In this document: positions 8,647 to 15,071 of the stretch, piece by piece
How the letters are laid out: each line of letters begins with the position of its first letter
How positions within the stretch are numbered: the first letter of the stretch is position 1
DNA from: an uncultured Blautia sp.
Lineage (GTDB): Bacteria; Bacillota; Clostridia; Lachnospirales; Lachnospiraceae
Direction of reading: 5' to 3'
DNA length: 15,772 bases
Assembly: GCF_934371575.1 (NCBI RefSeq)
Contig: NZ_CAKRNY010000064.1
Span: forward strand, 1 to 15,772
Notes under the pieces: generated by a model
Seen by the model: only the letters and a program-made list of their open reading frames with translations
Told to the model about the DNA's origin: nothing
Database searches by the model: none
Translations under genes and position numbers: made by a program

Positions 8647-8746
8647 AATAGCAGTAACCGGCTGACATGGTCAAACTTTCTGACTTTAGCCCCTTCTGGC
8701 TTTGCGTCCCTGCTTTTCAGCAAGTTTGCCTTTAAATAATTTCCAT
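8642..8746 (-). promoter_or_regulatory. Cyclic di-GMP class I riboswitch (GEMM-I) aptamer
   Basis: The minus strand shows the conserved GEMM-I parts in order. AAAGGCAAAC is followed by a short hairpin GCT-GAAA-AGC with the typical GAAA tetraloop, then the highly conserved GGGACGCAAAGCC, then GGGGCTAAAG, then a stem and CATGTCAGCCGGTTAC. The ends pair as a perfect 8-bp P1: ATGGAAAT (8739-8746) with ATTTCCAT (8642-8649). In this family c-di-GMP sits between P1, P2 and P3, and the tetraloop docks into P3. The RNA lies between a promoter and the PAS kinase gene, with a terminator downstream, so it most likely controls transcription of the kinase operon, often as an OFF switch in clostridia. A 64-codon open frame over this region is incidental. 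Confidence 0.92.
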
Positions 8747-8760
8747 TTTTTCCAAAAATA

Positions 8761-8789
8761 AAAATACCACGAAGTTTTTTATACGTCAA
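8761..8789 (-). promoter_or_regulatory. Promoter of the riboswitch-kinase operon
   Basis: On the minus strand TTGACG (8784-8789) is 17 bases from TATTTT (8761-8766). The predicted start, about 8754, falls just before the first base of aptamer helix P1, which is what a riboswitch leader needs. The -35 box and spacer overlap the final codons of the recombinase remnant. Confidence 0.6.
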
Positions 8790-8938
8790 TATTGTTGGAT
8801 AGAAAACCTGTATTTTTTTCAATACCATCCCTGTACACCACCCGAATGTCCTCTTTACTATGCACCACCACGTGGTCGATCTGCCTGATAAAAATTCATT
8901 CCGTCATCTGAGCAATGCCCAGGGCTTCTGCCCGTCAT
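8779..8938 (-). pseudogene. Remnant of a third large serine recombinase (internal deletion)
   Basis: An ATG at 8936-8938 overlaps the stop of the preceding recombinase as ATGA, the usual coupling in such tandem sets. Its frame (MTGRSPGHCSDDGMNFYQ...) ends after 26 codons. In another frame, 8895-8779 reads IDHVVVHSKEDIRVVYRDG... and ends in a proper stop. That is the typical C-terminal strand pattern of a recombinase after its coiled coil. So the first codons and the last roughly 38 codons survive, while the catalytic domain and everything between is gone. The gene is certainly non-functional. That the two pieces are from one gene is inference. Confidence 0.6.
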
Positions 8939-10242
8939 GTAGGAAGCCCCTTTGTCTTCGCCGGAGAACCAGTACGGTTTGCTGCATGTCGGGCTTTCCT
9001 CTCTGGTGTCCATGATGCTTTCTGTGCGGTATGCTCCCAGTGCTGGGTAACCTCTGTGCCATCCTTCAGGTGAAAAAGCAGTTCGTGCGCTCCCCTCACC
9101 GTGATGGATTCCACTTTATCAAAGAAAATATCCTCTTCAAATTCAGAAATGTCCAGCACTATTTCACTGGCTTCCATGAGTTTTGCTTCCGGAATATTCT
9201 TGGAAGCACATCGTCTGTACTTTTCGGCTTTCTTTCCTGTACAGACCCAGGTCGGACGCTTTTTCCCAATCTCACTGGTATTCCAAAGCTGCCTGGTGTA
9301 GTGCCTTCCGCAGCAGCCGCAGATCACCTTCATCGTAAAAGGATATTTCTTGCCTGTGTGGTTGTAGGGAAATCGTCCCATCTCTTTATTCCGGGCAAGT
9401 TTCTCCTGCACCTGTTCAAATGTACCCATGTCAATGATTGCCTGGTGGGTGTCCTGTACAAAGTACTGTGGAAGTTTCCCTGTGTTCATCACTTTCTTTT
9501 TGGAAATCGGATCCTGGATGAAAGTTTTCTGAAGAAGGGTATTACCTGTATAAGTGATATTTCGCAGGATATTGCCGACCGCACTGACGGAGATTGGGTT
9601 TCCATTGATAGATGTGATGCCCTCTCCGATCAATTCCTCTGCTATTTTCATATGGGAACCGCCTGAAAGGAAATTTGCAAAAATCCGCTTGACCACCTCG
9701 GCTTCTTCAGGTATCACAGTCAGTTTCCCATCTACCCAGTGATAGCCGAAGGTTCTGCGTCTTGTATTTCCGACTCCATTCTGGAAAGCTTTACGAATTG
9801 CCCACTTTATATTTTCGCTGATGGATTCGCTTTCTGCCTGTGCCACCGATGCCATAAGTGTCAGCAGCAATTCTCCTTCCTCAGTCAAAGAATCTATATT
9901 CTGTTCCTCAAACCGTACAGAAACACCAAGCCCCTTTAAATATCGGACTATCCGGAGTAAATCCAGCGTATTTCTTGCAAACCGGCTCACCGATTTTACA
10001 AGAATCAAATCGATTTTTCCGGCTTCGCAGTCACTTATAAGCCTGACAAAATCTTCTCTTCTTTTTATGTCGGTTCCAGAGATTCCGTTGTCTTTATAAA
10101 TTCCCGCCAGCTCCCATTCTGCATTTTCACGAATCTGTCTCCGGTAAAAATCTTCCTGCGCTTGCAAAGAATGCTGCGTTTCTTTTGTCTCTTCCGATAC
10201 TCTCACATACGCTGCGGCTCTCAGCTTTTCGTTATTTTCCAT
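8935..10242 (-). CDS. Large serine recombinase with zinc ribbon
   Basis: The protein is 435 residues. The resolvase-type catalytic domain (about 7-150) has the nucleophile S16 in AYVRVS, the SVSRFARNTLD motif (about 84-93) and the ESESISENIKWA helix. A recombinase DNA-binding domain follows at about 160-270. A zinc beta-ribbon has C308, C311, C334 and C345. The coiled-coil part after it is short, and the tail ends in a basic stretch. Such enzymes cut att sites with a Ser-DNA link and exchange strands by subunit rotation, giving integration, excision or inversion. Its start overlaps the end of the upstream recombinase by 11 bases. It is followed at once by a third, ruined recombinase. Confidence 0.9.
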   Translation of the reverse strand: MENNEKLRAAAYVRVSEETKETQHSLQAQEDFYRRQIRENAEWELAGIYKDNGISGTDIKRREDFVRLISDCEAGKIDLILVKSVSRFARNTLDLLRIVRYLKGLGVSVRFEEQNIDSLTEEGELLLTLMASVAQAESESISENIKWAIRKAFQNGVGNTRRRTFGYHWVDGKLTVIPEEAEVVKRIFANFLSGGSHMKIAEELIGEGITSINGNPISVSAVGNILRNITYTGNTLLQKTFIQDPISKKKVMNTGKLPQYFVQDTHQAIIDMGTFEQVQEKLARNKEMGRFPYNHTGKKYPFTMKVICGCCGRHYTRQLWNTSEIGKKRPTWVCTGKKAEKYRRCASKNIPEAKLMEASEIVLDISEFEEDIFFDKVESITVRGAHELLFHLKDGTEVTQHWEHTAQKASWTPERKARHAANRTGSPAKTKGLPT

Positions 10243-11188
10243 ATCTGGACTCTCTTTTTTTCAATTCATCCTGTACTCTCTGAAACATCTCTGTATCAAT
10301 GATTGCTTCATGATTCCCAACAATATAGTATTGAGGAACTTCGCCCTCGTTTTTACGCATTTCCCGATCAAGAAAGTCTCTGGAATACCGTTTCTGAAGC
10401 AATGCATCACCTCTGTATTTTTCATTTTGCAAAATATTTTTTACTGTTCGCCCATTCCAGATTTGCAATCCATAGGGTGTGGAAATTCCTCTTTTTGTCA
10501 GTTCAGCAGCAATTCCATAAAAGGAATATCCATCCAAAAACATCCGGTAAACCATCTGTACCGTTTTTGCCTGTTCCAGGTTCACCAGCAGTTCTCCGTT
10601 CGCGCCACGATCATATCCAAGGAAATGTCGAAACGGCACAAATACTTTTCCGTTTTGAAAAGCCTTGCGCATTCCCCAACGTGTATTTTCGGAAATGCTG
10701 CGGCTTTCTTCCTGTGCCAGAGAGCTCATGATTGTTATCAGAAGTTCTCCTTTTGCATCAAAGGTCCAGATGTTTTCCTTTTCAAAATAACACTCAACTC
10801 CATGCTCTTTCAGCTGACGAATTGCAGTCAGACTATCTACTGTGTTTCTTGCAAAACGACTGACTGATTTCGTTATGATCAGGTCAATTTTACCAGCAAT
10901 AGCATCCTCGATCATCCGCTGAAATTCCATCCGTTTCCGTGTAGATGTACCCGTAACGCCTTCTTCAGCGTACATCCCGGCAAAGCTCCAGTCTGTCCGT
11001 TTTTCTATATATTCCATATAGTAATGAACCTGTGCTTCATAGCTCGTCTGCTGGCTTTCTTTATTGGTACTTACTCTGGCATACGCCGCCACACGACGTT
11101 TATTCTTCTCCTGCCCATTTTCTGAATTACGATTCTCCCGTGCCGGAATCACTATCACTTTTTTCGCTTTTTTTGTTTTCTCTGTCAT
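10232..11188 (-). CDS. Serine recombinase lacking the zinc-ribbon region
   Basis: From the ATG at 11188 the protein is 318 residues. The catalytic domain has S40 in AAYARVS, SVSRFARNTVD (about 108-118) and ESRSISENTRWGMRKAFQNG. A recombinase DNA-binding domain covers about 185-290, and the chain ends at KKRESRYGK with no zinc ribbon or coiled coil. The frame is open 52 codons further up, but AGGAAGGAAC lies just before 11188 and the extension would run back through the repeat. It is probably the first gene of the recombinase operon. It may work with its neighbour as a mixed complex, one supplying the zinc ribbon that the other lacks. The absence of a zinc ribbon could also mean loss of independent activity. 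Confidence 0.87.
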   Translation of the reverse strand: MTEKTKKAKKVIVIPARENRNSENGQEKNKRRVAAYARVSTNKESQQTSYEAQVHYYMEYIEKRTDWSFAGMYAEEGVTGTSTRKRMEFQRMIEDAIAGKIDLIITKSVSRFARNTVDSLTAIRQLKEHGVECYFEKENIWTFDAKGELLITIMSSLAQEESRSISENTRWGMRKAFQNGKVFVPFRHFLGYDRGANGELLVNLEQAKTVQMVYRMFLDGYSFYGIAAELTKRGISTPYGLQIWNGRTVKNILQNEKYRGDALLQKRYSRDFLDREMRKNEGEVPQYYIVGNHEAIIDTEMFQRVQDELKKRESRYGK

Positions 11189-11229
11189 AATACGTTCCTT
11201 CCTTCTTCTGTGAAATCTCTTGCAAATAC

Positions 11230-11258
11230 AGCATAACAAAATAAGAAAAATCTGACGA
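11230..11258 (-). promoter_or_regulatory. Probable promoter of the recombinase operon, inside the right repeat
   Basis: On the minus strand TCGTCA (11253-11258) is 17 bases from TATGCT (11230-11235). The -10 is preceded by TG one base upstream, an extended -10. The predicted start is about 35 bases before the recombinase ATG. Almost all of it lies inside the 43-bp repeat, so recombinase binding to that site could repress its own operon. Confidence 0.45.
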
Positions 11259-11273
11259 GAAAATAATAGCGAA
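11231..11273 (+). repeat. Right copy of the 43-bp direct repeat (candidate att site)
   Basis: This copy matches 2403-2445 at 40 of 43 positions, with differences at the 13th, 21st and 41st bases. It lies between the recombinase operon and the TasA/CalY-like gene, whose open frame begins inside it just after an in-frame TGA (11253-11255). Confidence 0.8.
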
Positions 11274-11285
11274 ACAAAGGTTGCC

Positions 11286-12218
11286 ATGGTATGCGTTGCC
11301 GCTGTAGCGCTGGGATCAAGTACGTATGCTTGGTTTGTGAACAATGCAAGAGTAACAGCTACTGACGTTAGCGTAACTGCATCAACAGCTTACTCACTAC
11401 TTATCTCAAAAGATAAGAACACATGGGGAACTACGGAGGCTTTAAATGGAACAGCAGTAAATTTAATTCCAGCATCTACTATCGGTGAAAAGAATGATAC
11501 TACTGGAGCTTTGAAATTTGTAACTGATACTGCATGGACAGGAAACTATGCATCCACATTCAAGGAGGTTGCAAGTAGTGATTCTGTAAATGTTACTACT
11601 ACAACTGGTACTTCAGTTACAAGTAAGTATTTTTACACAGATACCGTATACTTGAAATCTGCGCAGGCTGCTAAGCTTTATCTCGATAAAACAGGAACCG
11701 GTATTGGAACAACCACTAATGGCAATGTTGCAACCAAACAGTTTGACGCAACAGATTTAACAGCACAGCAGAAAGCAATGTTAAATACATTGCGTGTAGC
11801 ATTTGTTGTAAAAAATGAGACACAGAATACAGCAGCAGCTACATATGTTTATCAGTTAGTAGCTGATGGCACTGGAGCAACACATTACAATACAACAAAA
11901 GACAGCACAACAGCGGATATTGATGGTGTAAAAGGAGCAGTAGCAGTTGACGGTACACCAACAAAATTTACTAATTTTGCAACAAATGAAGTTCCTGTTA
12001 TCACAAGTAAAATGGCAACAGGATCACAGGCTGGATACGCAACTACAACTGACGCAGAATCATTGGGAACTGTAGCGGCTAACGATGTTGTTAAGGTAGA
12101 TGTATATGTTTGGATGGAAGGTTGCGACTATGATGTAAACTCAACAAACCTTGTTAATTTCCAGGAAGCAGCTATTAATGACATGATGTTCGGCTTCTGT
12201 ATTGGACAGGCTAACTAA
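11286..12218 (+). CDS. TasA/CalY-like secreted matrix or fibre protein, N-terminus cut at the element junction
   Basis: The protein is 310 residues from the ATG at 11286. A hydrophobic stretch ends GSSTYAWFVNN, the hallmark SipW-type signal-peptide end, and is followed by a Thr/Ala/Asn-rich, lysine-poor extracellular region typical of TasA/CalY fibre subunits. Homologs normally have a basic start before this core. Here the frame continues upstream as ETKVA and RENNS, but meets TGA inside the 43-bp repeat. AAAGG five bases before 11286 could still start a product without the basic region. It would then be poorly exported. I see no strong plus-strand promoter between the recombinase start and this gene. 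It is therefore either a 5'-truncated gene, perhaps silent, or one with an unusual start. It is the only plus-strand gene that I accept here and is followed by a strong terminator. Confidence 0.75.
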   Translation: MVCVAAVALGSSTYAWFVNNARVTATDVSVTASTAYSLLISKDKNTWGTTEALNGTAVNLIPASTIGEKNDTTGALKFVTDTAWTGNYASTFKEVASSDSVNVTTTTGTSVTSKYFYTDTVYLKSAQAAKLYLDKTGTGIGTTTNGNVATKQFDATDLTAQQKAMLNTLRVAFVVKNETQNTAAATYVYQLVADGTGATHYNTTKDSTTADIDGVKGAVAVDGTPTKFTNFATNEVPVITSKMATGSQAGYATTTDAESLGTVAANDVVKVDVYVWMEGCDYDVNSTNLVNFQEAAINDMMFGFCIGQAN

Positions 12219-12250
12219 TTTACATAAGGCAATAATTTCATAGTTATAAA

Positions 12251-12290
12251 AATTCCCTCAGAAGGTTGTGGCTTCTGAGGGAATTTCTTT
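12251..12290 (+). terminator. Intrinsic terminator after the TasA/CalY-like gene
   Basis: A perfect 14-bp stem, AATTCCCTCAGAAG (12251-12264) with CTTCTGAGGGAATT (12272-12285), closes a 7-base loop and runs into TTCTTT. It begins 33 bases after the stop codon. Confidence 0.88.
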
Positions 12291-12391
12291 GATCCAAATT
12301 GTCATAAAAATAAAATAAAGTTCCTGTCGACTGCATTGTGCATATGTAATTCCTGCATAAGTTGAATTCTCGCGTGGTATATCCTACTTTC

Positions 12392-12415
12392 AAAAAACAA
12401 GGATGACATATCCTT
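12392..12415 (-). terminator. Terminator of the three-gene unknown operon
   Basis: On the minus strand AAGGAT pairs with ATCCTT (12410-12415 with 12399-12404) around a 5-base loop, followed by G and TTTTTT. It lies about 30 bases beyond the stop of the coiled-coil gene. The stem is short but the T run is good. Confidence 0.55.
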
Positions 12416-12445
12416 TTTCACAGCCTCATTATTCTTTCAATCTCA

Positions 12446-13951
12446 TTAAAATGCCTTCTTGATAGTGGTTCTCGCATTATTCTTTCCACAATGTCCTTTA
12501 TCACTCGGGGTGCTGGCATAAATAATTGTATATCGATCATCACCGTAATATTTTACTTTCTGATGATCTGACTGATCAAAAATAAAACCAATATCTTCTA
12601 AGCTTTTCTTTAATTTTGGTGTCATTCCACTATAATTGCTGAGTAAATGTTTTGCCTCTTCTGCTCTTTGTTCACCTATTGCTTCATAGTTATTAGCATT
12701 CAAAATATCTGCCAATACATCGTATCTTCTTGTTCTTGTCTCTGTGGCAGATAATTCTTTTTTTACAGCAGACAATACAAAGTCCTTTACCTCTCCAGGA
12801 TAAAAATCATCCTCATCCCCGGCAATTAAAACAGGGACATCCGTCATAGAGTCCAATTTGGCTCTTAACCAGCTTGTTTCATATTCTTTCTTTTGAAGTT
12901 CAGAAGTTAGCCTTTCAATTTCAGAATCTTTCTTCTGCATATCACCTTCAAAGTCATCCAAGATTCTATCCGCTTCTGCTTTTGCCTCTTTCAAAGCCTG
13001 CTGTCGCATACTTTCCTTCGTTTGATTCAAGTCCGACTTGAGAGCAAGTAACTCATAAAGAGCCTTTCTTCGTCCAGCTTCTGCTTCTACATTTTCTTCT
13101 CGTTTACAGGCTAACCGATCCTGCAGTATTGCATTATTTACTCCAAACCACGTATACAGCGTTCCTACCATCTGAGAATTATTATACTGCATAACTGTTC
13201 TCGTTACTTTATCAGAAAGAATACGATCGATGCCCTCGGACATTCTGTACAGATATCTTCTATGCCCGATTGCAGGATTTGGATGATATATTCCAATCGC
13301 ACCGTAATATTCGTTTTTGCCGTCACATAATTCTTTTAATTTACGGTTTGTGCAATTTGTCTCTTGTACCAAAACATGAGCTACACCTTTTAATTCTTTG
13401 GCCAATTTATTAGCATCTACCGGGTCCTCATCATAAAAGGTTTTCGTAATAATTACAACTGGTAATTTGTATCTTGCTGTTCCATTAATAACATTAACAA
13501 TCAAATCAATATTTTCTTCATCGATAATTAATGGTGTACGCCGCACTTCAAGAATATCATCTTTCAGAATATAGCCTCGATCAATTAACATAGAAATAAA
13601 AAAAGGCGTGAAGAATTTTGTATCAACATTTAATGCCTCTTCAATATAACAACGATCCAGTCTTACTGCCATTTTCATTTCCGAAAAATTCATAATATAA
13701 TCTGTATCCCATACAGCTCCATCTGACTCTCTCTTTTCAAAACGAACTGCAATTATATTTTTATTTCTATATTCTTGAATTTCTAAGCATTTATTCTCAT
13801 CTTCATAGCGAACATTTCTTTCACCATTCCACTCAATGCCTGATATAACACTATCTGGATGACCTTTTTTATTCCACTCAATCACTAAATTTATAAAATC
13901 ATCTTTTGTCAGTTTTTTGTCAATTTCAAGGATGGTTGAAAATAATAACAT
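12446..13951 (-). CDS. Large coiled-coil protein of unknown function, last gene of the Xre operon
   Basis: The protein is 501 residues and soluble, with no signal peptide. The N-terminal part (about 1-250) is mixed alpha/beta, with hydrophobic strands such as LPVVIITKTF (163-172) and AHVLVQETNC, and GAIGIYHPN (217-225). A long charged coiled coil spans about 272-370. After a hinge, a small C-terminal domain (about 440-501) reads LKKSLEDIGFIF...KVKYYGDDRYTIIYASTPSD..., with a rhythm like the HicA/dsRBD-like RNA-binding fold. That likeness is weak. I do not recognise the whole protein. AGAGGG precedes the ATG. The gene follows the small 135-residue gene by about 95 bases containing a hairpin. 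Its position behind an Xre regulator beside decayed toxin and intron pieces would fit a defence or mobile-element control module, which is inference. Confidence 0.75.
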   Translation of the reverse strand: MLLFSTILEIDKKLTKDDFINLVIEWNKKGHPDSVISGIEWNGERNVRYEDENKCLEIQEYRNKNIIAVRFEKRESDGAVWDTDYIMNFSEMKMAVRLDRCYIEEALNVDTKFFTPFFISMLIDRGYILKDDILEVRRTPLIIDEENIDLIVNVINGTARYKLPVVIITKTFYDEDPVDANKLAKELKGVAHVLVQETNCTNRKLKELCDGKNEYYGAIGIYHPNPAIGHRRYLYRMSEGIDRILSDKVTRTVMQYNNSQMVGTLYTWFGVNNAILQDRLACKREENVEAEAGRRKALYELLALKSDLNQTKESMRQQALKEAKAEADRILDDFEGDMQKKDSEIERLTSELQKKEYETSWLRAKLDSMTDVPVLIAGDEDDFYPGEVKDFVLSAVKKELSATETRTRRYDVLADILNANNYEAIGEQRAEEAKHLLSNYSGMTPKLKKSLEDIGFIFDQSDHQKVKYYGDDRYTIIYASTPSDKGHCGKNNARTTIKKAF

Positions 13952-13996
13952 TCTTTTCCCTCTTTATCTACTGTAAAATTAAAGTTTATTGGTGCT

Positions 13997-14029
13997 ACGC
14001 TGACAACTAATATTACAGATACTCAGCGT
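13997..14029 (-). repeat. Inverted repeat between the second and third genes of the Xre operon
   Basis: ACGCTGA (13997-14003) and TCAGCGT (14023-14029) can form a 7-bp stem around 19 bases. There is no T run after it, so it is more likely an mRNA processing or stability element, or a protein site, than a terminator. Confidence 0.35.
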
Positions 14030-14046
14030 CTAATAAAATCACAACA

Positions 14047-14454
14047 TTATGCTCTTATACGATACTCTTCCAAATTGATAATTTTGTCATTTCCTGATTT
14101 TTCTTCTTGGCTAATATCCGACTTGTCCAAAATCTTCGAATCACAAACTACTCCACTTTTTTGCTTTCTCCACATGTCCCATTTTTCAGAAAAATACGGA
14201 TATATCTTCTCATCAGTAAAACGCTTTAATGCTGGTAATGCAATTGAAAATGTTAAAGCACCTGCCACATCAGCTACGAATCTTACCCCTTCTATTTTTA
14301 ACATCTCCAGGAATTCATTATTCTCCTTATATTTTGGCTGATCAGGATGGAAATTACCTTTCTTGCTTCTAAATCCATTGTTATCAATAGCTCTTCCAGA
14401 TTTCAAATCTTCATATGCTTCATCAGAAAAAATTGCAATCATCTTTTTTGCCAT
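14047..14454 (-). CDS. Small protein of unknown function, middle gene of the Xre operon
   Basis: The protein is 135 residues. The N-terminal half is polar and charged (SDEAYEDLKSGRAI...NNGFRSKKGNFHPDQPKYKEN). A moderately hydrophobic stretch at about 57-76 (VRFVADVAGALTFSIALPAL) could be an amphipathic or short membrane helix. An aromatic/basic stretch (YPYFSEKWDMWRKQK) and an acidic tail follow. I recognise no family. GGAGGG lies seven bases before the ATG, a good ribosome site. It follows the regulator gene by 32 bases, so the two are one transcript. Together with the regulator's hydrophobic tail, the possible membrane stretch hints at a membrane-associated complex. Confidence 0.7.
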   Translation of the reverse strand: MAKKMIAIFSDEAYEDLKSGRAIDNNGFRSKKGNFHPDQPKYKENNEFLEMLKIEGVRFVADVAGALTFSIALPALKRFTDEKIYPYFSEKWDMWRKQKSGVVCDSKILDKSDISQEEKSGNDKIINLEEYRIRA

Positions 14455-14486
14455 TCAATACCCTCCACTTATATAATTACTGCTGT

Positions 14487-14963
14487 TTATTTTCTTTTGT
14501 CTGTAACTGCCTTAACTAACCATTCAATTACTCCGTCAATCATCGCAAAACCAATTGTACCTATCATAGCTCCGGTAATAAGCCCCATTGCAATAGCTGC
14601 GTTCGTAAGTTCTTTTGAAACTTCTTTACGGCTTGTTGTCCCAGCTAAAATTGATGGCGTAATCATATTTGCTTTTGTTAAAAGATCCTCGCGTTCATCT
14701 TCGTCATAATTTTCAGGATGGTCCACAAATACATCCAAAATCAAACGGAGCATATCTGTATCTTCGGGGTGTTGACGAATTTCAACATCAAGACTACTTC
14801 GAATTGCAATGTATTGAGCCTTCGTCAGTTTGTTTCTTTTTCCCTCCAGATTATTGACTGTCTGCCTACTAACTCCAATTCTTTCTCCAAACTCCTCTGC
14901 ACTCCAGCCTACAGCTCTACGAATCAATAACATATATTCCTGAAGTCTTTCTACTTCATTCAT
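14487..14963 (-). CDS. Xre-type HTH protein with a hydrophobic C-terminal segment
   Basis: The protein is 158 residues from the ATG at 14963. The N-terminal part (about 5-60) is a Cro/CI-type helix-turn-helix with the recognition region IGVSRQTVNNLEGKRNKLT. An acidic linker (about 66-95) follows, then a Gly/Ala-rich hydrophobic segment at about 121-150 (AIAMGLITGAMIGTIGFAMI...), long enough for one or two tight membrane passes, and a basic end. A GTG three codons upstream is possible, but GGGAGG is best spaced to 14963. A perfect promoter -35 and a palindrome over the -10 lie just upstream, so it probably represses its own operon. A membrane-tethered or membrane-sensing repressor is inference. 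Confidence 0.82.
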   Translation of the reverse strand: MNEVERLQEYMLLIRRAVGWSAEEFGERIGVSRQTVNNLEGKRNKLTKAQYIAIRSSLDVEIRQHPEDTDMLRLILDVFVDHPENYDEDEREDLLTKANMITPSILAGTTSRKEVSKELTNAAIAMGLITGAMIGTIGFAMIDGVIEWLVKAVTDKRK

Positions 14964-14983
14964 GCCTCTCACCTCCCATATGT

Positions 14984-15016
14984 TAATATATTATCGTTTG
15001 TAAAAGATTTTGTCAA
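14984..15016 (-). promoter_or_regulatory. Promoter and likely operator of the Xre operon
   Basis: On the minus strand a perfect TTGACA (15011-15016) is 17 bases from TAATAT (14988-14993). A 10-bp perfect palindrome TAATATATTA (14984-14993) covers the -10 box, a natural site for autorepression by the HTH protein encoded next. Confidence 0.65.
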
Positions 15017-15071
15017 TCATTATTTCCTGCCATCATGTTTTTTGAACATTTCATAAAAATAGTCCTGGAAA

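Larger units (their letters stand above)
2403..11273. mobile_element. Putative 8.9-kb serine-recombinase element carrying a c-di-GMP riboswitch and two hybrid kinases
   Basis: The segment is bounded by the two copies of a 43-bp direct repeat. Inside, every gene is on the minus strand: two large serine recombinases, a third recombinase remnant, a promoter with a GEMM-I riboswitch, and two hybrid histidine kinases. The first recombinase starts 43 bases from the right repeat and the last kinase ends 28 bases before the left one, so there is little slack at either edge. Direct repeats around a recombinase cluster are what integration leaves. The 43-bp near-identity is longer than many serine integrases leave, so duplication followed by homologous recombination is an alternative. 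Whether it still moves is unknown. No tail, capsid or conjugation genes are present. Confidence 0.6.

Noticed and set aside
8634..8828. Minus-strand open frame of 64 codons between the recombinases and the kinase
   Set aside because: It lies over the promoter and the GEMM-I aptamer, whose conserved RNA blocks explain the sequence. It has no ribosome site and no protein-like pattern.
2403..11286. Simple model in which excision restores the full matrix-protein gene
   Set aside because: Both repeat copies are the same length and both carry the TGA in frame, so the joined product still has a stop before the surviving frame.
11189..11344. N-terminal extension of the first recombinase by 52 codons
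   Set aside because: It would run through the 43-bp repeat and into the TasA/CalY-like gene on the other strand. A good ribosome site directly precedes the ATG at 11188, where homologous sequence begins.
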